Shown here piece after piece: positions 34,101-41,228 of a DNA stretch of 64,000 nucleotides (the first letter of the stretch is position 1; each line of letters opens with the position of its first letter). Where the stretch lies: positions 496,001 to 560,000 of the forward strand of contig RZUM01000003.1 in assembly GCA_004193205.1 (NCBI GenBank), written 5' to 3'. This DNA is from Gordonia sediminis (lineage in GTDB: Bacteria > Actinomycetota > Actinomycetes > Mycobacteriales > Mycobacteriaceae). The notes beneath the pieces were generated by a model. That model was given only the letters and a program-made list of their open reading frames with translations, did not search any database and was not told the DNA's origin. The position numbers and the translations under genes were made by a program.

Positions 34101-34361
34101 GTCGCGGCCGGACGGTACTACCGGGTGCCCGTCCTGTTGGAGCAGGCGCAGACGTTCGCCGAGCAGACCGGTCAGCGATATCCCGATGCGCACCGGCTGC
34201 TGGTGTGCGCCGAGTACCAGTACGCGACCGACCATCCCGCCCCGATCATCGAGGACACCCTCCGGGAGGCGCGCCGTGTCGCCGTGATGCAGGAGGCCAC
34301 CACACTGGTCACGCGTATCGACTCCTTCGCGGCCGACCACGGCTTCTCGCCTCTCCGCTGA
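31185..34361 (+). CDS. large AfsR/SARP-like regulator (winged helix, BTAD, AAA ATPase, helical repeat region)
   Basis: The 1058-residue cytosolic regulator has an OmpR-type winged helix (about 10-98), a BTAD domain (about 105-250), a disordered acidic stretch, an STAND-like ATPase with Walker A VEGEPGAGKTALLEE (Lys331) and Walker B LLIIALDDLQWADSGSLELL (about 425-440), and a long C-terminal TPR-like helical region. The C-terminus has no LuxR domain. Such proteins activate nearby biosynthetic or catabolic genes. ATG 31185 is chosen because MGRPAYTVMGGL opens the winged helix and a TACACT box stands seven bases before it. It diverges from the P450 operon and precedes a FAD-linked oxidase; a paralogue with the same neighbour lies at 58354. 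Confidence 0.85.
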   Translation: MGRPAYTVMGGLGAQIGSETVELGTRKQRAVLAQLLLAGGDPVSLDRLIDGIWGDAAPDRAEVSVQAYISGLRKALEPDRKPRAPSTVLVTRGSGYALVADDDQVDIRDLVGRLTEAHETHRTGDPAAAARLLQHALIRYRPLLPEFEGLTFRDEAATHLERTIAEAQELSFEIRLTLGEHRALVPELEQAVRRSPLDEGLWCLLATARYRLGRQSDALAAIAEARRILADEIGVDPGPRLRTLEREILTHAPTLDAPAAPAPIRTTPAVRHDDASVAPDAEEDGTDTATANPSTLIGRTDELAVLHRAVLASLQGPGGLVIVEGEPGAGKTALLEEATRRAAGAADLKVLWGRCVEEDGAPSMWPWVQVLGSVLPELDPEHRPRLLDSDLGRMVTEGVTVIPPPREMPDATARFRLYDQAADLLELIARSHLLIIALDDLQWADSGSLELLCHMAARRTPGVTFFVSLRSSSQRPAVTNALGTLARLAEHRRIEVGPLSDDDISEMVRRETHEWPAAGTIASISRRTGGNAFFVRELARILADRGSIGEHAVPAGVRDVVRERIRPLADPTTNLLDVSALIGRRVDISLLAAVAGESVDDTLDALDSAFAAGLVDIEPDDPFVFTFNHDLIRETIAEGIPARRACRIHLAIADRLDDGSSTHASALAGHLWAAGPLADRARTARALLTSGRIALRTYNFDAGERQLADAASLARTAGEQSLELAAITTRLFSDVAWQGYFAADPDLFSRARELGEAAGDATLLANLDYARFAAHSQIADIRTSHRHATEMYSRAQGSDNPTVVHLGMQAAAIDLFDRGRMGEAYRLLIDYAPIDTAIGGLQSDQALIARGFRALATTMHIGPHEGRHLCERIEAGPDDPVSYLGAAIFGVHAAALAGDTDWARDLGERLLATPSHRALEYLRQSGERIYWWSRALSDAPDEALEHMERLHGVDRPQRTGLGLWFALYAEALVAAGRYYRVPVLLEQAQTFAEQTGQRYPDAHRLLVCAEYQYATDHPAPIIEDTLREARRVAVMQEATTLVTRIDSFAADHGFSPLR

Positions 34362-34398
34362 ACCCGCCCTGATCAGGCATTTCCTTCTTGGATTCCGC

Positions 34399-34427
34399 GT
34401 CCAAGTCGGATCCAAGCGATCATCAAG
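34399..34427 (+). promoter_or_regulatory. heptamer direct repeats with 11-bp spacing, candidate SARP operator
   Basis: GTCCAAG, ATCCAAG and CATCAAG stand at 34399, 34410 and 34421, each separated by four bases, which gives an exact 11-bp period. SARP-type regulators bind heptamer direct repeats of this spacing on one DNA face. The array lies in the 148-base gap between the AfsR-like regulator and the FAD-linked oxidase, 82 bases before the oxidase ATG. I see no good -10 eight bases downstream, which is a point against simple SARP activation. Confidence 0.5.
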
Positions 34428-34509
34428 CACCGCCGACGAGAGTTCTTCACATCCGGTTCGCCGGAACCCGACCAGGCCGACCAGCGGCCCCGACGTGAGG
34501 AACACTCCC

Positions 34510-35940
34510 ATGACCATCCAGTACGCTCCCCGCACCGACCTCGACGAGGACATCGCGGTCCGCACCCGCACCGCGGTGCTCGCCGCACTCGCCGACCGAA
34601 TCGCCGGCGACGTCTACGGACCCGGTGACCCCGGATACGACGAGTCGCGCCGCGGATTCAACGTGCTCGCCGACCATCGACCCGCCGTGATCGTCTGCGC
34701 GGTCAACCGATTCGATGTCGTGGAGGCCGTCCGGTTCGCCGCCGAGGAGGGGCTGCGGGTCGCGATCCTGGCGACCGGCCACGGTCCGGGCACCGCTGCG
34801 GACGGCGCACTGCTGATCAACACGTCGGCGATGACCGACGTCCGGGTCGATCCGGTCGAACGCACCGCCATCGTCAGCGCCGGAGCGAAATGGGGTCCGG
34901 TCCTCGAGCAGGCACAGCAACACGGTCTGGCCCCGTTGCTGGGCTCGACCACCGACGTCGGCGTCGTCGGCTACACCCTCGGCGGCGGGTTCGGATGGCT
35001 CGGCCGCAAGTACGGCCTTGCGTCGGACTCGGTACGTTCGTTCGGTGTGGTGACACCGGCCGGTGAACCCATCACCGCCAGCGCGACGAGCCACCCGGAC
35101 ATCTTCTGGGCGCTCAAGGGGGGCGGCGCAGGCAGTATCGGTGTGGTCACCGACGTCGTCCTCGATCTGTTCCCTGTGTCCACCGTGTACGGTGGCAACC
35201 TCTTCTACCCGGCCGAGGATGCCGCCGACGTCCTGCGCCGCTTCGCCCGGTGGGCTCCGGAGCAGGGCGAGGATCTGACCTCGGCCGTCACCCTGATGAA
35301 CTTCCCACCGTTGGAGATGGTCCCGGAGCCGTTGCGCGGCAAGAGTTTCGTCCTCGTGCGTGGATGCTGGTCGGGTGATCCGGAGGTCGGCAAGGCGGTG
35401 ATCGACGAATGGCGTGAGTGGAAGACCCCGGTGATGGACATGTGGGCCGAGATGCCGTTCGCCGCGGCCGATTCGATCAGCATGGACCCGACCGACCCGA
35501 TGCCCTCGATGATGACCACCGAATGGTGTGACGACCTGCCCGACGAGGCGATCGACGTCCTCGTCTCGCGCGTCCTGCCGCGGCCCGGCTCTACGCCGAT
35601 CATCCTGCTCGCCGAACTGCGCCATGCCGGCGGCGCCATCGCCCGCGGGGCCGCCGACGCGGTGAACGACCGTGGCCGTTCCGGTACCTTCCTGCTCGAG
35701 ATGGTGTCCGTGGTCCCCGACCCGCATGTCGGGCTCGCGGTCGAGTCGGCGCTTCGCCTGACCCGAAAGGCGTTGGAGCCGTACGTCACCGGTGCCGCCT
35801 ACCTGAACTTCCTGGAGGGTGAGGAACGCGTCGCCCGCTCGGCGAGTTCGTTCAGCGAGACCAACCGTGCCCGCGTGGCCCGGATCAAGGCGTCACTCGA
35901 CCCCGACAACCGCTTCTGCCACGGAGTGGCGCTGATCTAG
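34510..35940 (+). CDS. FAD-linked oxidase with BBE C-terminus (PCMH family), first copy
   Basis: The 476-residue flavoprotein has a PCMH FAD domain (about 45-225): LATGHGPGTAADG holds His91, the likely covalent FAD ligand, then TLGGGFGWLGRKYGLASDSV and LKGGGAGSIGVVTDVVLDL. The C-terminus, LDPDNRFCHGVALI, is of the BBE type. The His-motif context (TGHGPG in place of GGHS) is unusual. Substrates range from sugars to alkaloid-like compounds, so function is open. ATG 34510 has GAGGAA eight bases upstream. It follows the AfsR-like regulator and ends at a perfect hairpin shared with the convergent MHS gene. Confidence 0.85.
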   Translation: MTIQYAPRTDLDEDIAVRTRTAVLAALADRIAGDVYGPGDPGYDESRRGFNVLADHRPAVIVCAVNRFDVVEAVRFAAEEGLRVAILATGHGPGTAADGALLINTSAMTDVRVDPVERTAIVSAGAKWGPVLEQAQQHGLAPLLGSTTDVGVVGYTLGGGFGWLGRKYGLASDSVRSFGVVTPAGEPITASATSHPDIFWALKGGGAGSIGVVTDVVLDLFPVSTVYGGNLFYPAEDAADVLRRFARWAPEQGEDLTSAVTLMNFPPLEMVPEPLRGKSFVLVRGCWSGDPEVGKAVIDEWREWKTPVMDMWAEMPFAAADSISMDPTDPMPSMMTTEWCDDLPDEAIDVLVSRVLPRPGSTPIILLAELRHAGGAIARGAADAVNDRGRSGTFLLEMVSVVPDPHVGLAVESALRLTRKALEPYVTGAAYLNFLEGEERVARSASSFSETNRARVARIKASLDPDNRFCHGVALI

Positions 35941-35964
35941 TCCGAAAGTTCTTCCTCCACAACC

Positions 35965-36000
35965 GTGTTCGTCCCCCGACTGCAGTCGGGGGACGAACAC
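35965..36000. terminator. perfect 36-bp hairpin between convergent genes
   Basis: Two 18-base arms (beginning GTGTTCGTCCCCCGACTG) form a perfect palindrome with no loop bases, between the FAD-linked oxidase and the MHS transporter. A degenerate copy of one arm (CCGGGGGACGAACGCGG) follows at 36004-36020. It can act as a factor-independent type terminator in both directions, although neither side has a long T-tract. Confidence 0.75.
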
Positions 36001-36034
36001 AGGTCCGGGGGACGAACGCGGCAGGCCGACGGTG

Positions 36035-37360
36035 TCACACCTCTTCGAGGACGAGATCCTTGGTCTCCCGGGTGACCAGCAGGAGGGTACCGCTGACGAC
36101 GGCCAGCGCGATGACGAACAACCCGACCGGCACCAACGACTCGCCCGCGCCGGCGAACAGCGACGCGAGGATCACCGGGGTGAACCCGCCGCCGAGCAGA
36201 GTGGCGAGCTGATAGCCCAGGGAGGCGCCCGTATAGCGGCTGCGGGTGCCGAACTGCTCGGCAATGTAGGCAGCCATCGGTCCGTAGGTCGCGCTGTGGC
36301 ACACCATCGAGACGACGAATGCCAGGGTGATCAGCCCGAGGTTACCGGTGGACAACAGCGCGAAGAGCGGGTAGACGAGGACGATCATGGCACCGAGGCC
36401 GAACAGCATCACCGCACGCCGCCCGATGCGATCGGACAACCGGGCATAGCCGAGGATCAGGAAGATGCCGACGAACGAGCCGATTGCGTAGGCGAGCAGC
36501 ACGTCCGGCTTGCTCGCACCGCTGTGTACGGCGTAGGTGATGCCGAAGGTGGTGAAGGTTGTCTGGATCGCGAAGCTCGCCATGCACGCACCGGCCGCGA
36601 TCGCCACGGTCGACGGGTTGCGCAGGACCTCGACGATCGGCGGCGTGGCCCGTTCCTTGGCGGCTGCAGCCTTCGCTGCCGCGGCGGCGAAGATGGGACT
36701 CTCGCTGACCCGCGCCCGGACAAACAGCCCCACCGCGAGCATGACGGCCGACAGCAGGAACGGGACCCGCCATCCCCAGCTGAGGAACGCATCGTCGGGC
36801 AGGGTGGCGAACAGCGTCATCGCGAGGGTCCCCAGCACGGCGCCGGTGGGCGCTCCCGCGTTGGTGAACGCAGCCATGAATCCGCGTCGTCGGGGGTCGG
36901 CGTGTTCGAGCGCCATGAGTGCCGCACCGCCCCACTCGCCGCCGACCGCGATCCCCTGCAGCACCCGCAGCGTCACGAGGATGACGGCCGCCCAACTGCC
37001 GATGGCCGATGCCGGCGGGATGAGCCCGATCAGGACCGACGCCACCCCCATCAGGGTCATCGCGAGGACCAGCATGCGTTTGCGGCCGAGCCGATCACCG
37101 AAGTGGCCGAACAGAACTCCCCCGAAAGGCCGCGCCAGATACCCGGCCGCGAAGGTGCCGAGGGAGGCGATGGTGCCGGCGGCCGGCGACAGCCCGGAGA
37201 AGAACACCGGGCCGAAGACGAGCGATGCCGCGGTGCCGTAGAGCAGGAAGTCGTAGTACTCCAGCGTGCTGCCGAGGTAGCTGGAGAAGACCACGCGACG
37301 TGCCTCGCGTGCGCGGACGTCGGGTGGTAGCTGCAGAGCAGCGTCGTCGATGGTGGTCAT
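36035..37360 (-). CDS. MFS transporter, metabolite:H+ symporter (MHS/ShiA-KgtP) family
   Basis: The 441-residue inner-membrane protein has about 12 hydrophobic segments. The MHS family patterns are clear: SSYLGSTLEYYDFLLYGTAASLVF at the first helix, FGHFGDRLGRKRML after the second, and LRVLQGIAVGGEWGGAALMALEHADPRRRGF on the fourth. Substrates in this family are small carboxylates such as shikimate, alpha-ketoglutarate or proline-betaine; the specific one is not predictable. It follows the acyl-CoA dehydrogenase gene after 102 bases on the same strand, so uptake and first oxidation of an organic acid is a reasonable reading. Confidence 0.9.
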   Translation of the reverse strand: MTTIDDAALQLPPDVRAREARRVVFSSYLGSTLEYYDFLLYGTAASLVFGPVFFSGLSPAAGTIASLGTFAAGYLARPFGGVLFGHFGDRLGRKRMLVLAMTLMGVASVLIGLIPPASAIGSWAAVILVTLRVLQGIAVGGEWGGAALMALEHADPRRRGFMAAFTNAGAPTGAVLGTLAMTLFATLPDDAFLSWGWRVPFLLSAVMLAVGLFVRARVSESPIFAAAAAKAAAAKERATPPIVEVLRNPSTVAIAAGACMASFAIQTTFTTFGITYAVHSGASKPDVLLAYAIGSFVGIFLILGYARLSDRIGRRAVMLFGLGAMIVLVYPLFALLSTGNLGLITLAFVVSMVCHSATYGPMAAYIAEQFGTRSRYTGASLGYQLATLLGGGFTPVILASLFAGAGESLVPVGLFVIALAVVSGTLLLVTRETKDLVLEEV

Positions 37361-37462
37361 GGGGTCCCTTTCGAGTGGGTCGCGGGGTGAGGCATGCGGG
37401 AGCGCGACGACGGGTGGGAGACGCCGTGGCGACGGTGGGGAGAACGGGAGTACTTGAATGAA

Positions 37463-38638
37463 TCAGCTTGCGGCGGGGCGGGTCAGACGGCGACCGATGA
37501 TCTCCTTCATGATCTCGGTGGTTCCGCCGTAGAGGGTGGCGCCGCGAGAGTCGACATAGTCGCGGGCGACGTCGTATTCGGCCATGAACCCGTAGCCGCC
37601 GTGGAGTTGTACGGCACGGTTGACCACGGTGGAATGCAGTTCGGTGACCCACCACTTCGCCATCGCCGCGGTCACCTCGTCGAGGTCGTGGTGCGCGGCG
37701 TCGAGGATGCACCGGTCGACAAACGTCTGGGCGACCTCGATCTGGGTGGCGAGTTCGGCGAGATAGAACCGGTTGGCCTGGAAGTCGGCGATGCGCTGCC
37801 CGAAGGCGGTACGGGTCGCGGTGTGGTCGAGGGCGATGTCGAAGGTCCGACGCATCAGCGCCATCGACGTGACCGCGATCGACAGCCGTTCCTGCGCCAG
37901 GTTGTGCCGCAGATAGGCGAATCCCTTGCCCTCGTCGCCGAGCAGGTTGGCCCGGGGTACGCGCACGTCGTCGAAGTGCAGTTCGGCGGTGTCCTGGGCG
38001 GGCAGCCCGATCTTGGTCAGCGGGCCGCTACGGGTAAAGCCCGGGGTGTCGGTCTCGATGAGCAGCAGGCTGATCCCGTCGCGGCCCGCCGCCGGGTCGG
38101 TCTTCACCACCGCGACGACGACGTCGGCCAGCATCCCGTTGGAGATGAAGGTCTTGGAGCCGTTGACGACGTAGTGGTCACCGTCGGCGATCGCCGTGGT
38201 CGCGATGGATGCCAGGTCGCTGCCCGCGCCGGGTTCGGTCATCGCGATCGCCGACACCATCTCGCCTGCGCACAGCGGGGCGAGGTATTTCCGCTTCTGG
38301 TCGTCGGTGCACAGCCAGTCCAGGTACGGCGCGACCAGATCGTTGAATCCGGACAGTCCCATCGTCACCGCTTGGGCGCCGACGGCGCAGAGCTCCTCGA
38401 TCAGGATGGCGTTGAAGCGGAAGTCGTCGATACCGCCGCCCCCGGCGTGATCATCGACCGCGATACCGAGCAGCCCGAGTTCCCCCGCCGTCCGGTAGAG
38501 ACTCCGATCGACCGACTTGGCTTCGGCCCAGTCGGCGAGGTGCGGTTGTACGTGGCGGCGCGCGAATCCTCTCGCCGTCTCGCGGAACGCCATATGGTCG
38601 TCGTCGAAGATCCGTCGTTCCAGTGCTACCGAAGCCAT
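37463..38638 (-). CDS. acyl-CoA dehydrogenase
   Basis: The 391-residue FAD enzyme has the N-terminal helical domain, the middle domain with AMTEPGAGSDLASIATTA and HYVVNGSKTFISNG, and the C-terminal domain ending in QLHGGYGFMAEYDVARDYVDSRGATLYGGTTEIMKEIIGR. It oxidises an acyl-CoA thioester to the enoyl-CoA; chain type is not predictable. ATG 38638 (MASVALERRIFDDDHMAFRET) is chosen as the family start, not the longer in-frame extension. A consensus-like promoter lies 56-84 bases upstream. It may form an operon with the downstream MHS transporter. Confidence 0.92.
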   Translation of the reverse strand: MASVALERRIFDDDHMAFRETARGFARRHVQPHLADWAEAKSVDRSLYRTAGELGLLGIAVDDHAGGGGIDDFRFNAILIEELCAVGAQAVTMGLSGFNDLVAPYLDWLCTDDQKRKYLAPLCAGEMVSAIAMTEPGAGSDLASIATTAIADGDHYVVNGSKTFISNGMLADVVVAVVKTDPAAGRDGISLLLIETDTPGFTRSGPLTKIGLPAQDTAELHFDDVRVPRANLLGDEGKGFAYLRHNLAQERLSIAVTSMALMRRTFDIALDHTATRTAFGQRIADFQANRFYLAELATQIEVAQTFVDRCILDAAHHDLDEVTAAMAKWWVTELHSTVVNRAVQLHGGYGFMAEYDVARDYVDSRGATLYGGTTEIMKEIIGRRLTRPAAS

Positions 38639-38693
38639 CGTGGGAATCCTGTCTGTCAGAGCCCGCGGGCCGAACCGCAATGTCGTAGATCAC

Positions 38694-38722
38694 ACATAAT
38701 CATTAACGATTGAGTTTGTCAA
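38694..38722 (-). promoter_or_regulatory. strong promoter of the acyl-CoA dehydrogenase gene with AT-rich direct repeats
   Basis: On the minus strand TTGACA (38722-38717) and TTATGT (38699-38694) are spaced by exactly 17 bases. The stretch is AT-rich in a GC-rich genome, and carries the direct repeats AATCGTTGA and AATCGTTAA 16 bases apart, overlapping the -35 and spacer. These may be the operator of an unlinked regulator of fatty-acid or organic-acid use. Confidence 0.6.
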
Positions 38723-38750
38723 CGATTTATCTGTTCGAGAAGGGAGACTC

Positions 38751-39143
38751 ATGCCCGCCACACCAGTTCCCCTGGTCGTCGTCGATGCCGCGAATGTGGT
38801 CGGCTCGGTCCCCGACGGCTGGTGGCGCGACCGGCACGGAGCCACCGAACGGCTGCGCGATCGCCTATCGGGGCTCGCCGCGTCCGGACTCGGCGAGATC
38901 CCCGGGCCGGTGCAGGTCGTGATGGTCGTCGAGGGACAGGCCCGCGGGGTGGTCTCGTCACCGACGGTGACGACGGTGAGCGCGCCCGGCTCCGGTGACG
39001 ACCGCATCGTCGAGGTCGTGGCCGAGCACGAAGGCCGGCGACGTGTCGTCGTCACCGCCGATCGTGAACTGCGACGTCGGGTCGCCGCGCTCGGCGCCGA
39101 TGTGCTCGGGCCGTCCGCGCTCGCGGCCGCGCGACGCCGCTGA
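38751..39143 (+). CDS. small PIN/NYN-like protein (often annotated NTP pyrophosphohydrolase)
   Basis: The 130-residue protein opens with VVVDAANVVGSVPDGWWRDR (Asp13, Asn16), then has GSGDDRIVEVV (Asp89 and Asp90 region) and a final RVVVTADRELRRRVAALGA. The spread of acidic residues on a Rossmann-like core is that of PIN/NYN nucleases. The family is common in actinobacteria and in databases is often called NTP pyrophosphohydrolase, a name I would not rely on. ATG 38751 has GAAGGGAG eight bases upstream. The gene diverges from the acyl-CoA dehydrogenase. Confidence 0.6.
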   Translation: MPATPVPLVVVDAANVVGSVPDGWWRDRHGATERLRDRLSGLAASGLGEIPGPVQVVMVVEGQARGVVSSPTVTTVSAPGSGDDRIVEVVAEHEGRRRVVVTADRELRRRVAALGADVLGPSALAAARRR

Positions 39144-39242
39144 CTACCCGAATCGAGTGCCGCGAACCACCACGACACTGCGTAGCGTCTCGGTAGCATC
39201 GCAAACAGGAGTTGAACAGAGGCCGACGAAAGAAGGACGGCG

Positions 39243-40367
39243 ATGGCTCGCTTCGCACTCCCAACCCTGGACGACCTGCGCGCGCTCGGGACTCCCCACG
39301 AGAACGCGATCAGCATCTACGCCGAGACATCTCCGGCGCCGGATGAGCGGGACGCCAGTCACCTCACCGCCAAGAGCGCCTTCGACCGCGCGATCCGGCA
39401 TCTGCGCGAGTCAGGCATCCGGCACGGTACCGAGACCGCCCTGCGCGATCGGTGGGAATCGGTGGCCAACGACGAGTCGTGGTCGCGATTATCCCATTCC
39501 CTGGCCATTTTCATCGCCGACGACCTCACCGAGATGTTCGTCCTGCCCAATCGTCTCGAGAACGAGTTGCAGGTGGGCACCTTCTTCGACGTTCGACAAC
39601 TCGTCCGGCCGGTGACGACTCCGCAGACCGCGTTCGCACTGACGCTGTCCACCAATGGCTGGAACCTGTGGCACGCCACACCGACCACCGTCGCGGCCCC
39701 GATGGAGCTGTCTGGCGCGTACGGGGCCGACGCGGCCGAGGCGAGCAATCACCCCACGCTGCGCGACCGCGACCACGTCGGGCGCCTGGCCGGCGGCGAG
39801 GGAAAGAAGGTTCTGCTGGAGGCCTACGCGAAGCGGGTGGCCGAGGCGGTGAAGTGCGAACTCGCGCCCGCCGACCCGAACGCCGAACGACCGCTGTTCC
39901 TGTTCGCCACCGACCCGCTACTCGATCTCTACCCGGCCGCCGATCACCTGCGCCAGATCATCGGTGTGCCGGGCGGCCCCGACGATCTTCGTGCCGACGA
40001 GATCGACGCCGCGATCCGGCGAGAGCTGACCGCGATCAACGCGCGCAACAACAACGCCCGGGTGGACCGCATCGCCGACGGGATGTCGCGCGGGTTGGTG
40101 GCGACCGAAGTCGCCGACATCAGCCGTGCCGCGTCGGCCGGCGCGGTCTCGACGCTCATCTACAACGTCACCCTCGACATCAAGGGCACCATCGACGACA
40201 CCTCGGGCGACATCACCTACACCGACGACGGTTACGACCTGCTATCGCGGATCGCGGTCACGGTCCTGGACCGCGGCGGCGAGGCAATCGCGGTCCGCCC
40301 CGACGAGATCACCTCGCTGATCTGGAACGACACCGCCGTGGCGGGGCTGCGGTTCCCGGTGACCTGA
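39243..40367 (+). CDS. baeRF (eRF1-like) domain family protein
   Basis: The 374-residue protein has no membrane segment. The N-terminal part, NAISIYAETSPAPDERDASHLTAKSAFDRAIRHL, and the body with LSHSLAIFIADDLTEMFVLPNRLENELQVGTFFDVRQL resemble the bacterial release-factor-1-like (baeRF) superfamily, whose members are proposed to act on ribosomes under stress. A C-terminal stretch (EVADISRAASAGAVSTLIYNVTLD) has the usual position of the eRF1 third domain. This is recognition by style, not by a firm motif. ATG 39243 has GAAGGACGGCG upstream and TAGCAT at about 39193. Confidence 0.5.
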   Translation: MARFALPTLDDLRALGTPHENAISIYAETSPAPDERDASHLTAKSAFDRAIRHLRESGIRHGTETALRDRWESVANDESWSRLSHSLAIFIADDLTEMFVLPNRLENELQVGTFFDVRQLVRPVTTPQTAFALTLSTNGWNLWHATPTTVAAPMELSGAYGADAAEASNHPTLRDRDHVGRLAGGEGKKVLLEAYAKRVAEAVKCELAPADPNAERPLFLFATDPLLDLYPAADHLRQIIGVPGGPDDLRADEIDAAIRRELTAINARNNNARVDRIADGMSRGLVATEVADISRAASAGAVSTLIYNVTLDIKGTIDDTSGDITYTDDGYDLLSRIAVTVLDRGGEAIAVRPDEITSLIWNDTAVAGLRFPVT

Positions 40368-40388
40368 CGTCGGTGACATGAACATCGC

Positions 40389-41204
40389 TCACTCCGCGCG
40401 GGAGAACTCCGATGCGCGGGCGACCTGCTCGGGTGTGATCGACACACCGGTGTATCGCTCGAACTGCCGGGCCGCCTGCAGGGCGATCACCTCGGCCCCG
40501 GTGACCACGTGCTTGCCGGCCTCACGAGCGGTCCGGATCAGCGGTGTCTCGGCGGGGAACGCGACGACATCGAACACCACGTCGGCGGCGGCGATCTGCC
40601 CCGGGTCGAAGGACAGCGCATCCTCGTCGGCGCCGCGCATGCCCAGCGGTGTCACGTTGACGAGGATCGACGACCCGGGCGCCGGGTCGTCGGTGGTGTG
40701 GGCGTAGCCGTATTTGTCGGCCAGCGCTGCGCCGGCCTGCTCGTTGCGTGCGATGACCGTGAGATCGTCGAATCCGGCCCCACGGAACGCCGCGACCACC
40801 GCCTTGGCCATTCCACCCGAGCCGCGTACGGCCACCGACCCCGCCGGGTCGAGGCCGTGAGTCGCGATGAGCTGCGCCACCGCCTCGTAGTCGGTGTTGG
40901 AGGCCGTGAGCCGGCCGTTGTCGTTGACGATGGTGTTGACCGACTCGATCGCCGACGCCGATTCCTCCATCGTGTCCATGAGCGGAATCACCGCCTCCTT
41001 GAACGGCATCGAGACCGAACAGCCGCGGATGCCGAGAGCGCGTACACCTCTGATTGCACCCTCGATGTCATCGGTGGTGAAGGCCTTGTAGATGAAGTTC
41101 AGCCCGAGCTCGTCGTAGAGGAAGTTGTGGAAGCGCGTGCCGATGTTCGACGGGCGTCCGGCGAGCGAGATGCACAGGGTCATGTCCTTGTTCAGGATCG
41201 GCAT
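40389..41204 (-). CDS. aroE: shikimate 5-dehydrogenase (AroE-like)
   Basis: The 271-residue NADP-linked oxidoreductase has the AroE fold. The catalytic Lys69 is in GCSVSMPFKEAVIPLMD, Asp105 in TASNTDYEAVAQL, and the dinucleotide loop is VAVRGSGGMAKAVVAAF (about 124-140). The N-terminus (MTLCISLAGRPSNIGTRFHNFLYDELGLNF) and the NTDYEA motif are those of the shikimate-dehydrogenase-like branch that may not be the main biosynthetic enzyme; the usual aroE of actinobacteria sits elsewhere, near tRNA or yqgF genes. So the substrate could be quinate, shikimate or an amino-shikimate. Confidence 0.75.
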   Translation of the reverse strand: MPILNKDMTLCISLAGRPSNIGTRFHNFLYDELGLNFIYKAFTTDDIEGAIRGVRALGIRGCSVSMPFKEAVIPLMDTMEESASAIESVNTIVNDNGRLTASNTDYEAVAQLIATHGLDPAGSVAVRGSGGMAKAVVAAFRGAGFDDLTVIARNEQAGAALADKYGYAHTTDDPAPGSSILVNVTPLGMRGADEDALSFDPGQIAAADVVFDVVAFPAETPLIRTAREAGKHVVTGAEVIALQAARQFERYTGVSITPEQVARASEFSRAE

Positions 41205-41228
41205 GCGCTCAACCCTACTGGTTCGCCC

